Below are positions 23,301 through 38,300 of a stretch of 64,000 nucleotides of DNA, in pieces. Under the pieces are notes generated by a model, which saw only the letters and a program-made list of their open reading frames with translations, did no database searches and was not told the origin of the DNA. Position 1 is the stretch's first letter, and the number at the start of each line of letters is the position of its first letter. A program made the position numbers and the translations under genes. The stretch covers positions 6,982,896 to 7,046,895 of the forward strand of contig OY986963.1 of the NCBI GenBank assembly GCA_963920575.1. The letters are read 5' to 3'. The stretch is from Narthecium ossifragum (lineage: Eukaryota > Streptophyta > Magnoliopsida > Dioscoreales > Nartheciaceae).

Positions 23301-26300
23301 TGGGATGGCATATACTACTGATAGTGATTGGTTTCTTTGATTCAATTAATGGGGTGATCTTTCTCAAATGGCATCTATTTTCATTTCATCTGGTTTGGTG
23401 ATTAGTCTTTGGTACTCCATCCGATCTGTTTTATTGTATTCAAGACATGAGCGGTATGTTTGATGATTATACCTTAATCCTCGTTTACATTGTAAGATGC
23501 TGTCAATATGTACCAACTCAACGTGTATGTTCGAAAAAGGAATTGTGGTAGTGTTTTTCTTGGCAATTCTGACTGATTGTTGGAGACTGTTTGTCATGGA
23601 AAAGGTCAGGGTCACAATAGGTTACGTTGGAAGACTAGCTTTTACTAGTGAAAATCACAAAAAACCCTTGTTTTAGTGAACCAAATTTTTCGTTTGAATT
23701 TAAGTTAATTATTCTAGGAAGGAGTTGAGCTTTTTTACTTGCAATGAGTAATTTGTCACATTCTGAACTCAGTAGTTGTTCATCCTTTTATCCTAATAAT
23801 CTTTCTCATGAGTTTCTTGTGAAACCTCATTGAGTGCAAGAAAGAATATTCTTTTTGTCCTTCAAGCTTCACACATTTATATCCTTCTATTTTTGTTAAG
23901 TAGATGACAACCTTTCAGATTTTGTATAACAATTCTATGAAGAAAGGATCATGATTAGGGAAAAATAACCTTGTTGCTCGAAATTATGTCATTGTTATTA
24001 ATCTAAATCTATACTTTGTTGTCCTTTGTTGACTTCCTCTTGCTTTTAGAAACACTAGGAACTTGAAATTAAACTGATCATCTTCATTCAGGAGAACAAA
24101 CCAACTGCTAGGGCCCAATGGATTGGGAAGACCAATTTTGTTGAGATACGCACTTTCTGGCACATTTTCCGAAGTTTCGATAGGATGTGGACCTTTTTCA
24201 TCTTATCACTGCAGGTGCTTAGTTTTGTCCTCATTTCCTCTATATTTTGATCTTCTACTCCCTTTTACAGGATATTTTCGAACTTCTCTTTCTGCTCGTT
24301 TACATTTTGGAGTGAACTTTCTTGCTGACTGTAATTCTCATTTGCAAGGTTATGATTATTCTTGCATGGAATGGTGGTTCACCAAGTGATATTGCTGACC
24401 CTGGAGTATTCAAGAAGGTGTTGAGCCTCTTCATAACTGCTGCTATTCTGAAGCTAGGTCAAGGTGAGGCTGATGGATTGTCTGATGTTACTAATTTCTT
24501 GTGCGTCAAACAATTTTCTCTACTGCCTTAAGGATTATGTATATGTGGTCCGATTCTCCTCTTATTGTTTTTCATTCTTTCATTGTGCATCTATATTCGC
24601 GACATCTGGATGATTCAGTAAGATTATTCATATGTTTTATGTCTTTGGAGTTAGCTATCTAGCCTCTATTCTAGTGTACAGTTTTACTTGTTGGTCTTGC
24701 CATACAAGTACCATTAACTATTGGAACTTGTTTGCATCCAGATGTCCCAATGTGAGACCTAATATTTTTATGGCATCAGATTCACATATATGTTATCTTT
24801 GCCAAAGTTACTCTACTTGTTTCAGTTGTTTAAACTAGATTTTGTAGTCTGCTGAAAATCCCCTGTACGTCTTGAGTCCATGTTAAGAAGGAACCATCCT
24901 CCAAGTCAACCTACCCCGGCAATTGATCGATGAGCACCAAAACTAATGTGCTGGAAAAGGTCAGCAGAAGAAAGGTCTTGTCTAGGGTCTTTTATCATTT
25001 GAAATCGAATTAAATTGAGTATTTGCTCCTAGACGTTTTGTAGTGTATATGCTCTTTAAATCTGAGAAATACTTATAAACAACCTCTCTGGTTGTGAATC
25101 AGTTATTTACCCGTAAAGTTTGTATTAAAGAAGAGTGCTGATTTGTGCACAAGCTGACGTGGCATGTGTATTACACATGCCACGATCGGTAGTCAAAGTA
25201 CCGACTATTTCATCTATTCCATCGGTAGTGGGTGGGCTACCGATACATTCAATCGATAGCCAAGTACCGATTCTTCATCTATCCTATCGGTAGCCCACTA
25301 CCTACCGATAGGATAGATGAAAATATCGGTAGTGGGATACCGATACATTCAATCGGTAGCCAAGTATGCCAACTATCGGTAGACAAGTACTGATATTTTC
25401 ATCTATCCTATCGGTAATGGGCTCTACCGATAGGATAGATGAAAGAATAAGTACTTGTCTACTGATATGTCACCTATCCATGTACACGAATCTTTATTCA
25501 TTAAAGAATTGTCATGATACAGCTAAAACATATTGTATAAGTATACCTCCAATTATATTTTGAATCAATCACTCTCCCGCCCTTTGATGTGAAAGGCAAT
25601 TTCGGCCACTGAAAGTGATTGAACTATTTTTTTTTTAGTCAGGATACAAAAATGATACCGATCAAAGGTCAATGCCAATGATATTTGTTGATCACATTGT
25701 AGATTTTTTCAGGGATTCAAAATTAAAACTTTGACTTGGTTTTTTTATTAGGGATAAAGGAAAATATTGAGAGGTATACCTGTGGACATCCATTGCTTTT
25801 TACCTAGTTTAAGGCTGATTTGAGAAGAATGTGTGTGTATTTTAGCACATTAACACCCCAAACTAGGATGGCTTTAGAAAGTTCAAAATGATCAATATAG
25901 CCAAAAGGTGCACTTAGTCTTTGCTCAAAACATCCATGTCGTTTAGCTATTCGTCCAACTTCTTCCTCTCTGACATACACGTAAGCACCATTGCACTGGA
26001 CCCTGTTTTTGCATGTTGCATGGGCATATGCCATCTTGGTTTGTCCTCTGCTGCTTTTTATTTGTTTACACCACTCATAAGCTCCGACACACTCTGTAGT
26101 AATATTTTAATTGCTTTATCCTCCTTTTTTCCTAAAAACCTATCTGAATGTGTTTCTTAGGTCATGTGCTTGAATTTTATTGCTGCACATGTTTAAAGCG
26201 TAATGCATATTATTGTCTGCTTGGTTGGTTCTCATCCGTACCAAGATCGGAGACATTTCTTATCTTCCTATGCATTTGTTATGTGTTTTCTTCTGAATTC

Positions 26301-29300
26301 CGCCAGATAAACAGGCTCTGCAGGGCATGATACTGGCTATCAATAATCTAGTTGTCACATTGTCATGGTAGTGCTTTATTCTGATTTGCCTTAATATGTT
26401 TGTCAAATAATCCATCTCGTCTCACTGTAGAGTTATGTTTCAGCTTTCCTGGATCTGATTCTGAGCTTGAAAGCAAGGAGGAGTATGTCTTTTGCGGTTA
26501 AACTGAGATATATTCTAAAGGTCATTTCAGCTGCTGCATGGGTGGTAATTCTTCCAGTAACATATGCTTATAGTTGGGAGAATCCTACTGGACTATCTAG
26601 GACTATCAAAAGCTGGCTTGGAAATGGCCGAAATCAACCTTCACTATACATAGTGGCAGTTCTTGTCTATTTGTCACCAAATATGCTTGCAGCTTTGTTG
26701 TTCCTTTTGCCGTTCCTGAGGAGGTTTCTGGAAAGATCAAATTACAAGATTGTGATGCTAATGATGTGGTGGTCTCAGGTATGAAAATTCTAATCATCCT
26801 TTTCAGGTTATACAGATATTTTTTTATTCTTCTCAATAATTGTATGTTATGTTGCTCTTACATCATCAGTTTTCTTTCTTTTCTTTCTGAAACGTCTTTT
26901 ATGTTGTCTAAAATTCTGTTTTATATAACAGCCTCGACTCTATGTGGGAAGAGGAATGCATGAAAGCGCATTTTCACTTCTCATGTAATACAAAAACCCT
27001 CCTTACCTTGCTTTAAACTTCTTATTGTATGGATGGTTGTTGTCAGTGCTGACAAAGATGGCTTGTCTAACTAGGTACTCTATGTTCTGGTTACTTCTTA
27101 TACTTACGAAGTTGACATTTAGTTACTATATCGAGGTAACACTTTCTCCTTCCTTTCGATTTCCAATATTTCCTTCTGTTGTCATTATAGCAAGTTTTTC
27201 CTAAAATTTCAGTGACTTGTATAAGCAAGAGCTCAAATTACCTTGTCACCAACAATTAACCCTTTTCTATGACTGAATGCTGTTCAGTTATATTTGGAAA
27301 TATTATAGGTCTTGATGCAAGACAGATGAAAAAATATTATGTCGCCATAAGTTAGATAGTGCATGTCTATGTGTATTATTGCTGTTAGGATGGTATATAA
27401 TGACCTTTTTTATTTTCATTCTGCTATTGTATATCATGTTTTTGAGAAAGGGGAAAGACCACCATATAACCCTTATACTGCTGGTTACATGACTGACTGA
27501 CACATGTAAGTCTTACCGGCACCAAACTTCAAAGGGCACCAATTACCTCTTTTCTGTGCCACCAGTCAAGGGCCCAACTGACACATGCCACTGGCACAGT
27601 AAGTCTTACCGGCACCTAGTTGAGTCATAGGGGGTTTGACTAGAGCCATCATGGACTAGACAGAAGGGGGGGGGGTGGGCTGTGCACACTGGTTGACAGC
27701 GTGTTACTCCCATGCAAAAAGTTCTATTGAACTTAGCTGAAAATTGCTGAGCCATACTACACATGCCGCTGGCATGGTAAGTCTTACCTGCACCTAATTG
27801 AGTTGTAGGGTGTTTGGTCTAGGGACATTATGGCTGCTCACTTCATGGATTAGCTAGAAGTTGGAATGTGCACATCACATCCCACGACAGTTACTTCCAT
27901 TCTCTATATGCAAAAGGTTTCTGTTTTTCTGACCAACTACAATTTATATCCAAACTATATCAGTAGGTCAGCTTTTAGCTTACAATTGCAGTTGTCTTGT
28001 AATTATATCTTTAATTGTAGTTGTGTTCATTAAGTAGTTGTTACAAATCTGTAATTGCAGATCAAGCCTCTTGTAGGTCCAACAATAGATATCATGCGAA
28101 CTCCAATTACAACTTTTCAGTGGCATGAGTTTTTCCCTCGAGGTAAATCACATATTCTACCTTCTTATCACATGCATTTTACAAGAATCTGAGGTGGATT
28201 CTTCAATTTGTGCAGCGAAGAACAATATTGCTGTTGTAATTGCTTTGTGGGGACCAATTATCCTCGTATGCTTCTTGCACTATGAAATTTTTTGTTTATG
28301 CTTTCCCCCCTCTATTTCTCATTCTTTAAGAATATATTCTTAATTTGTTTTGCAGGTTTATTTCATGGATACCCAGATCTGGTATGCTATTTTTTCCACA
28401 TTAGTTGGTGGCATATACGGGGCTTATCGTCGTCTTGGAGAGGTTAGAGATCTTTCTCCCAGTCACTTCCGTGACTTGCACTTTGTGATTGAATGCTACT
28501 TTATTGAGTCACTTCATAGCAATCTGTGTTGGTACTTGCGAACCTTTGATGATGTTTTTGTCTGAAGTACTAGGCAATGGCCTACGTGTGTCTTCTTTCT
28601 GTAAAAGGGACAAGCATGCTGATATCCTGACCTATTTTGATCATGTATTCATGGCTACTGAGCTCTGAGACCGGTTTTTTGTCTTTTCGACATTCAGCGT
28701 ATTCCACATAATTCAATTTTTCCATATAGTGATCTCTTTTTGTATGTCTTAGCATCATTGCATAGGTAGAAACCACATGTCAAATCACTCTATGATGTTA
28801 AGCATCGGTGTCTCATCTTCAAATAAGTCAGTTCTAGACATTGTGTTTTGTTAGAAAAAGGAGAGAATATTTCTCGAAACTGATTAGAAATTGAAAAGTT
28901 CATTCTGTGCCATCATATAATGAGTGATTCATTGGTCCGATGTTGGTGATAAATGCATGTCGTCATATTTGCATGTAAATAAGTCTTTAACTTGTGGCAT
29001 CTTCGACTTAAGTGGCATACGATGCTCGAGTTTATATATTTCTGGCTCAAGTAGGTGATGAAAACTGCAAGTGTTATGATAGAATAAGCCAGAAGGCTCA
29101 TTATCTTCTAGCTAAGAAGCCTTTCTTCATTTTGGCATATTAGAGATCAGAATATAAGGCTGTATTCTACCTCTTGCCTGTGAGACCAATGGATCTCCTG
29201 TTTTTGAACCAAATTCCCTTTTAGTTTCAAACCGTTCCTATCTTGACAGAAGTTTGTGGATATCCTTCCTTGCATGAGTTTCACACATCATGAAGAAGGT

Positions 29301-32300
29301 CTTCTTAATTCCAAGTTTCCATGGTCAACATCTGGGCACAAACTCAGCAGTTTGCATCAGTTACCCAGGGATCTATACTCAAATTTTCTCATGGATCCTG
29401 CCGAATTTGAGTGATACTTCGTATTTAAGGCAAAAAACTTACAGTCATGCAAAAGAATGCTGGCCGTGAGTACAACAATGATGATGACTGTCAAAACTGT
29501 GATGAAGATGAGGACTAGTTGATTTGGAAAAAGAAGATATGATCAATTCCCGAGCTTTTGGTGTGAACTCTTCATCAGTGTTATGAGGACTGGTTGTTTG
29601 CAGATTGAATGAGTCTTAAAACTGCTGAACTCGGTGAATATGGCATGCTTAAATAAGATGCCGTAAGTTCAATCATGAGTGTCATATTTTGGGTCATTAA
29701 CTTCTGTGTTTTGTGAAGTCCAATTTCAAATTGCCAATATTTAACTTCTATGAGGAGCTTTGCCAGTGTGGACAATAATCATATGTTCTTGCCTGGGAAC
29801 ATGGTCGAATTGTTTAACTGTTTTTGTCTGTTACAGCTTGAAGCTCCTTTTTCCGCACAGGAAGGGTTCGAATTGTTGCTTTTATGTATCATATCCGAAC
29901 CCCCAGTTTCAGGTTTTCTTCACTGAAAGATTGAGAGACTGATAGGCCTACTACAAGGAAATCCTAGACTGGCCTAATAGTAACTTGCACCATCTCATAG
30001 TACAAACTTTGTTCTTCTGTTGTTGAGTCTATTTGGACAGTACCATCCTTTTTTGAGCAGCTTTATAGGTTTTTGGAATAAAAGGTTTAAATGGTCCATA
30101 GAAACCAGGTGTGATGATAAAGCAATTTCGTTTGTGGCACTGTAAAAGACGATATGCTATCTAACATAAATGATATTTGAAAAATCAATTATGTAAACCG
30201 CAATTTTTGTGTTGGTGGCTGAAAATTTGCATTATCTTATTGGCTCTTGGATTTGGCTGATAAGTCATAAGTATCTCAGCTGATGAACCTAGAATTCTTT
30301 CGCACACAGTTGCTGCAATTTTTCCTTAACTAAGCTCTTTTCACAAGAACACAGTGATTGTTATTTTGCTGATTGATTTGATGTGCCACATTTCTGGCAT
30401 CAGATTCGCACCTTAGGGATGTTGAGATCACGATTCGATTCTTTGCCTGGGGCTTTTAATGCCCGTCTTATACCCTTGGAGAAGTCCGAAGAACCGAAAA
30501 AGAAAGGATTAAAAGCTTCTTTGTCTCAAAGATTCGCTAAGGTTTCATCCACCCCTCTCCTCACTTGAGCTCGATATATTTGTTTCCTTCTCATTGCTCT
30601 GAGATTGCAACTACCCTAAGCTTTGTTTAACAACTTTGTGCGCTGCATCTACTTGTATCATTGGTGATTTCAGATACCAGCTAGCACTGAAGAGAAGGAG
30701 GAAGCGAAGTTTGCTCAATTGTGGAACAAAATTGTCACCAGTTTCCGGGAAGAAGATCTAATAAGCAAGAGGTGAAGTAAAGATTAACTATGCATCAGGA
30801 TCGGTTTCTATTATGCTGTATCCTGTTACTATGTTGAGATCACACATTCAAATGCAGAGAGATGGACTTGCTGCTTGTCCCTTACTGGGCAGATCGGGAT
30901 CTTGACCTTATTCAATGGCCTCCTTTTCTACTTGCTAGCAAGGTTTCTTTTCTTGCTAAGTATCTTGCTTCATTTATGAGCTACTTGGATCCAGATTCTA
31001 ACATCATTCATGTTCGATTGTGTTTAGATACCGATTGCATTGGATATGGCCAAAGATAGCAATGGCAAAGATCGCGAGCTGAAAAAGAGACTTGAGGCAG
31101 ATGGTTATATGCGTTGTGCTGTTCAGGAGTGCTATGCATCCTTTAGGAACATCGTTAAACACTTAGTTGTCGGCTCTTGTGAACAAGGGTAAGCAATGTT
31201 ACTTGTTCAATTTGATTTTTATATTCAATTTGAGGATTGTATGTATTGATTGTAAACCATCACTGTTTTATCTTTCTTGTCATCACAGAGTGATACAAAA
31301 GATATTTGCTAAAGTGGATGAACATATAGGGGAAGACAGTCTAATAAGGGACTTGAAAATGAGTGCTCTCCCATCTCTTTACGAACAATTTGTCAAGTTA
31401 ATCAATCATCTAGTGGGTTCTTGAACTCGAAACTCACCTACATTCTTCACTTGTTTGACTGGACTAGTAACGTGTAATTCAAATGCCTCTTTTCCCCACA
31501 GATGGCCAATAAGCAAGAAGACAGGGATCAGGTTGTCATTCTTTTCCAGGACATGCTGGAGGTTGTAACAAGGGATATCATGGAGGAGCAAATTTCTGAG
31601 TATGCAATTGTTGTTTTTTTTTAAACTAATGGATAGGTCTTTCTCCTGGCATGTTACTCATCTTGTTCTGCTCTTGGAGGTGTGTATTGTGCTGCATATG
31701 TACTTGATGGGAATCTAATTATGGCTGAAGCGAGCTGTTGGTTCATATAAAGATAATTTGCTACTAATAGATTTGTTTTTGGGCAGACTTCTTGATTCCA
31801 ACGACGAAGGCTCATATGGGAGGTACGAGGGGATGAAACCTTTGGAAGAAGAAAAATTTCAGCTGTTTGCAGCACCTGGTGCAATCAGATTTCCAGCACC
31901 TGAATCAGAAGCTTGGACAGAGAAGGTAGATTTCCAGTGGCATGCATTATTTTATTTCCATTCGTTATATCCAAAATTTTACTTTGCTAATTGCTTGTCG
32001 ACTTCAGATCAAAAGGCTTTACATGCTGCTCACTGTTAAGGAATCTGCTATGGATGTACCATCTAATCTGGAAGCAAGAAGGCGTATTTCTTTCTTCTCT
32101 AATTCTTTGTTCATGAGCATGCCAAATGCTCCCAAAGTCCGTAACATGCTTTCCTTCTCGTAAGTCATCTAAAGTCAATAACTGGCAGGTGGTTATGTAT
32201 ATTTTGCTATTTCTGGAAGACATATGAGACTATGAGATATAATTTTGCAGTTAATACTTGGTAGCCATGCTTTGTTCCCATCTTCCGGGTAGCAAAGATG

Positions 32301-35300
32301 TATGAGATACGCAAAAAAAAAATTCCCCTTCTATTATTCTTTCTATTTCATGTTTTGATTTCTTACTTTTTTGTAATTTAAGTGCAGAAAGTCTTAATTG
32401 TCCCTCTTCTATAAGGCAATTATATTGCATGTAGTATCTCTCTTTTTTATATCTGAAAAACCTTGATTCAGTGTGCAGCTCATAGGAAAATACTCACTCT
32501 TGCATTGCAATGTCAGATAAGTTTCTGCTTGATAGGTTTTTACTGCAAACTGTCATGTTTCTTATAGCTCTCTTATTATTTGTTGTTCTTGAAGTTGCTT
32601 CGCATTACTCTCTAATTGGAAAGATTTTTCTGCTTCATTTGGTTTTCATAATACAAGAGAAGAGTTGCCTTGGAACAATTCAGTTCGGGTTACTGATACG
32701 ACTTGAAAAGTGTCGTTCCTTAACAAGTCTACTCAAAATTACAAATTTATAATCAAATTACTAACTAACTACTTTAGGGGTAGATAGCAGTGAGTCCGAG
32801 TCGAATCCACAGGGAATGCGTAGGAAAATAATTAAACTACTAAACTCAATCTAAGTATTCCTACCGATAAGTTGAGAAAAGATTTAGAATTGAAATTAAA
32901 CTAATACTAAAGGATTTATAAATGCGATCAAAGATACCATGGAGTTCTTAATCAGTAACTAAGGTTCTATCAAGTCTTCCTAAGATCAGGGCATGCAAAC
33001 ACGATGAGTGGCTTTCTAATAATTGATAATTGAATGGCTAGTTCTCCTTATCACTCAACAAGTTCTGTTTAGGATTCCTTGTTGGCAAGAACAATTATCT
33101 AATTATCTGTGACCGAATGATTAGTTACGTTCACTGCTAATGAACCCTCTTATTAGGATGAATTCATCGCAAGTAATAGTAATGATATGGATTTAGGTGT
33201 GAGATAAAGATGGATTTACCATCTTGATGGCCAAATCTACAAAGGTAGGATGCATGAAGGATTAGGGATGGAACGTAGTGGGACTAGCACTACTATAGTG
33301 GGACTAGCACTATACAATCCCTAACCACGAAGAAGATTTCATCCGAGATACCATGGGACTAGCATGGTCCTCTTATTTGTATGAATCCAATCCAAGCCCT
33401 AGCATACACAAGCTCCGGAATCAAGTGCAAACAAGAACAATCCAAACATTCAGCAATAAATCAACACCAAGGTATAAAAGAAAATAGAAATCAATCCATA
33501 TAAGCCAAACAATCATGTATACAAGCCCTAGATCTCATAAATCCATAATAGAAATCTTAGTTACATCATAAGAATCCCATGGTAAAAAGTTAGCTACTCA
33601 TCTTTAGGGTTTGATTCATAGATGAAGGTTGATGAAGCTCTTCCGCCATGGATTTCCTCTCAAAGATCTATAAATAAAAGTTAAAAAGAAGAAAGAAATT
33701 GTTCTCCCTCTCCAAGAAAGAAGAAAGACCCTGAAAAATCCTAAAAGATGCCTATTTATAGCCTAGGTATCCACCTTAACTCGGATTAGATCTTGGCCCT
33801 TGATTTTGCTTGATAAATATCAAGGAAATGGTCATTTTCGAGTCCGATCGATCGAACTATGAGTGTCCGATCGATTGGGTGAATAAAAATCGTCAATTTC
33901 TCACTTTTCCCGAGTCCGATCGATCGAACTAAGGGTGTCCGATCGATCGGACTCAGTAGGAGCGATCGAGGGATCGATCGGACTGCGTACAGCTGAAAAA
34001 TATAGGTTCTGTGAGGTTTCTGCATAGTCCGATCGATCGGACTCTGGGGGTCGGATCGATCGGACCCTTCAGCGTATTTACTGCTTGCCATCCAGACTGC
34101 GCCATCGGTACTAAAATTGCCGTAACTTCCTTTAGGAAACTCGGAATCACGAACCGTAAAATTCTACAGAAACTAGACTTCAAGAGCTTTCCAACCATAT
34201 ATGGCTCATCATCTGGTTCTTCCTGAGCAGGTACAGGTTAATCTTCAAAGCCAATCCATCTTCATTTCTTTGCTCCTAGCATGTCTTTATTTGTCCGTTT
34301 TAGCACCAAACATGATCTAATCGTCATTGAAGGCTCTTATGCCTGAAATACATCATAGACTATTAAAATAGCATTGCTCGGAGACTAACGAGACCTAGTT
34401 AAAAGGGTGATTTGTGCACTTTTAAAGTCTTATCAGTTACTGGGATATCAGTACCATTTATTAAATGGATAATGATAGTATGAAATATTGATGGAAGAGT
34501 CACTTCCTGAAAGTATCCTGGTTTATATTTTTTGCCACCAACTGTCCTTTCGACATTTGTGAATTGTTTTCTGAGCAAATGGGGGTTGTTATATCCTTTC
34601 TGCAGTGTCCTGACACCATACTACAATGAGGAGGTTCTTTTCTCTCTTCACGATCTGGAAGAGCAAAATGAGGATGGAGTATCCATCCTTTTCTACTTGC
34701 AAAAGATCTATCCAGGTTTTTCTTGTTCTGCTTTATTCTGTCTCAAGCATGTAATTTAGTTCATTATCTAAGAGGATACTGGTTGTGAATGCTGCATAGA
34801 AGATAAGCTTCACCCTTTTCTTTCCTGAATCTGCAGATGAATGGACCAACTTTCTTGAGCGAACGAATTGTAAAAGTGAAGAAGAGCTTAGGCGAAGCGA
34901 AGAGCTTGAAGAGCAGCTACGACATTGGGCATCATATAGGGGTCAGACCTTGACAAGGACAGGTAGAATCATTGTAGCTTGAAGTTACATAAGTACAGTG
35001 TTTCTCAAATGGCAGGATTCTATCTGTCATCCTCTATGCCAGTGATCAATTTCATATAAGCGGTTTGTTGTTTTACTATTTGAAATGGCAGTCAGAGGCA
35101 TGATGTACTATCGGAAAGCCTTGGAACTTCAGTCTTTTCTTGATATGGCCAAAGATGAAGGTGCTTTTCAATGAAACTTTCCTGGTAAATGTGACAATGA
35201 TGCTACTAGTATTTTTATATGCAGTTTTCACCCTGTTGCCTCTTTCTTGCAGATCTTATGGAGGGCTACAAGGCAGCTGAATTAACATCTGAGGAACATT

Positions 35301-38300
35301 CTAAAGTTGGAAGGTCTTTGTGGGCACAATGCCAAGCAGTCGCTGACATGAAGTTTACATATGTTGTTTCTTGCCAGCAGTATGGTATTCAGAAACGTTC
35401 TGGCGATCATCGTGCACAAGATATTCTCAAGCTCATGACAGCGTAAGTTTGTAGAACATTCTACTGAATTAAGGTGGATAAATGACTGACATTATATTTG
35501 ACTAGAATCATGTCCTTGTTGTTAGTGTCATTCTTTATCAAAGCTTCTACTTGCATGTCATCTCCACAAGAATATTTATTCTTAAATACTTTATCAGTGA
35601 CAATATCCTCATCCAATATGCATAAACCTTTCAAATTTCAAATAAAAAAAGCATTGGTTGTTTTATTTTGCAGCTACCCCTCGCTCCGAGTAGCTTATAT
35701 TGATGAGGTTGAAGAATCTCGTGGAGACAGAAAAATTGAGAAGGTTTATTACTCTGCTCTGGTGAAGGCTGCTTTAGCGAAGGGTGATAATCCTGCTGAG
35801 CCAGTGCAGAATCTTGACGAGGTGATTCATAATAACTTTGCACTCTACATAAGCTTGAAGTTCTTTATACTTGATAAAAACTGAATTGTCCTGTTCTCTT
35901 GGAGTCAGTCATTGGTTTGGTTCCTAAATTGGCAAAAGAAATTATTTACCAGGTTCTTGAATTACTATATTTTATTCACAGGTAGTTTATCGTATAAAAC
36001 TACCAGGCCCTGCAATTTTGGGTGAAGGGAAGCCAGAAAATCAAAATCATGCCATCATTTTCACTCGTGGTGAAGGTTTACAGACTATCGATATGAATCA
36101 GGTGGTGGGAAAACCATTAAGTCTTTTGAAAGATTAATCGTTCTCCAAACTTATCTTATCTGGATCTGCAGGACAACTACATGGAAGAGGCCTTCAAAAT
36201 GAGAAATCTGTTGCAGGAGTTTTTACAGAAGCATGATGGTGTGAGATATCCATCTATTCTTGGTGTCAGGGAGCATATATTTACTGGGAGGTGATAGTCT
36301 AAATTTAGTGGGAAATGTACAACTTAGTGCATTTACTGTTCTTTTAAAAATCTCAGAAGCTTTCTGATGATTTTGTTATTTCTGCAGTGTTTCTTCTCTT
36401 GCATGGTTTATGTCGAATCAGGAGACTAGTTTTGTGACAATAGGTCAACGATTGCTTGCCAACCCTTTGAGGTTAGTCACAGGCACTTATTATGAGTTAT
36501 ATCATGCTTTAACTGATTAACTTCTCATTGTTACTGCTTTTATAACCATTTTTGGGTTAATATTGAGGGATTAAGCTGGTTTAGACTACAATGCTCGACT
36601 ATTTTGATACAAATATCATAGGAAAAAGTCTTTTAGATACTTTAACATTAGCACGGAGTCGGTGCTACATCTGTTTTCAGTGGATTTCGATGCCACTCAA
36701 TTATGGACTGTGCCGATCCATATGCACTGCACAGTGCCGCAGATTAAGCCTGTGACCAGCATGGAGTGTGCAAATGTCAGTCATCAAGTGTATATATACT
36801 CTTTTCCTAATAATGCAGGCAATTTATTTGGTGGAATCTAATGTTGTACTTCAACATTTGAAGCAAGTTATTTAAATTCTGCGACAGTTTGATAAAAAAC
36901 ATATTGATAAAGTCAGCAAACTGAATATATTCTGATATTTTTTTGTGCAGGGTTCGATTTCATTATGGGCATCCAGATGTATTTGACAGGCTCTTCCATC
37001 TCACAAGGGGTGGCATATGCAAAGCATCTAAGATTATCAATTTAAGCGAGGACATATTTGCAGGCATGACCTGACCTAACATATGTGTGCAAAGTCTTGG
37101 GATCCCTAGTTCTCATATTCTACCATTCATCTCATTTTAGTACTTTTATGGCAGGCTTCAATTCTACGCTTCGTGAAGGTAGTGTTACTCACCATGAATA
37201 CTTGCAAGTTGGTAAGGGAAGAGATGTGGGTCTTAACCAGATCTCGCTATTTGAGGCAAAGATTGCAAATGGGAATGGGGAGCAGACATTGAGTCGTGAC
37301 ATCTACAGGCTTGGCCACCGCTTCGATTTCTTTAGGATGTTATCCTGTTATTTTACCACTGTGGGTTTCTACTTCAGTACATTGGTATGATCATCATGCA
37401 TCAGCCTGGAACCCTTCATTCATCCGATTACCTCATGTGAATGAATGTGATATATTGCCTTTTCACAGGTGACTGTCCTTACTGTATACGTGTTTCTGTA
37501 TGGGCGTCTCTATCTTATTCTTAGCGGATTGGAGGAAGGCTTAGTAAGTAGTAGAAGGTTCATCCACAATCAAGCCCTTCAAGTTGCTCTTGCCTCCCAA
37601 TCTTTTGTCCAGCTTGGATTTCTGATGGCTTTGCCGATGATGATGGAAATTGGATTAGAAAGAGGATTTCGCACGGCACTCAGTGAATTCATTCTGATGC
37701 AGTTGCAATTGGCTTCTGTATTCTTTACATTTTCTCTTGGAACAAAAACCCACTATTATGGAAGGACACTGCTCCATGGAGGTGCAGAGTATAGGGGTAC
37801 TGGCCGTGGGTTTGTTGTGTTCCATGCTAAGTTTGCTGACAACTATAGATTATACTCTCGCAGCCATTTTGTCAAGGGTATTGAACTCATGATGTTGCTG
37901 ATTGTTTACCAAATCTTCGGCCAATCTTATAGATCTGCAGTTGGATACATCTTTATCACTGTATCTATGTGGTTTATGGTGGGCACGTGGCTTTTTGCCC
38001 CCTTCCTCTTCAATCCCTCAGGATTTGAATGGCAAAAAATTGTTGATGATTGGACTGATTGGAACAAGTGGATCAGTAATCGTGGTGGCATTGGTGTGTC
38101 ACCGGAGAAAAGCTGGGAATCATGGTGGGATAAGGAGCATGATCATTTGAAGTATTCAGGCGCACGTGGGATTCTTGCGGAGATAGCATTAGCACTACGT
38201 TTTTTTATCTACCAGTATGGGCTTGTGTACCACTTGAATATCACGAAGCATACTAGAAGTGTTTTGGTACTTCTTTGACTCCCTTGCCATTCTGCTTCTG

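Noticed and set aside
22831..23340. 169-codon open frame overlapping exon 12 of the CALS3-like gene
   Set aside because: It reads through exon 12 into intron sequence. Only 22887-22977 matches the family.
25135..25480. CRISPR-like array because of regularly repeated short palindromic units
   Set aside because: Units alternate in orientation, vary in spacing and lie in a plant intron; there are no constant repeats with unique spacers.
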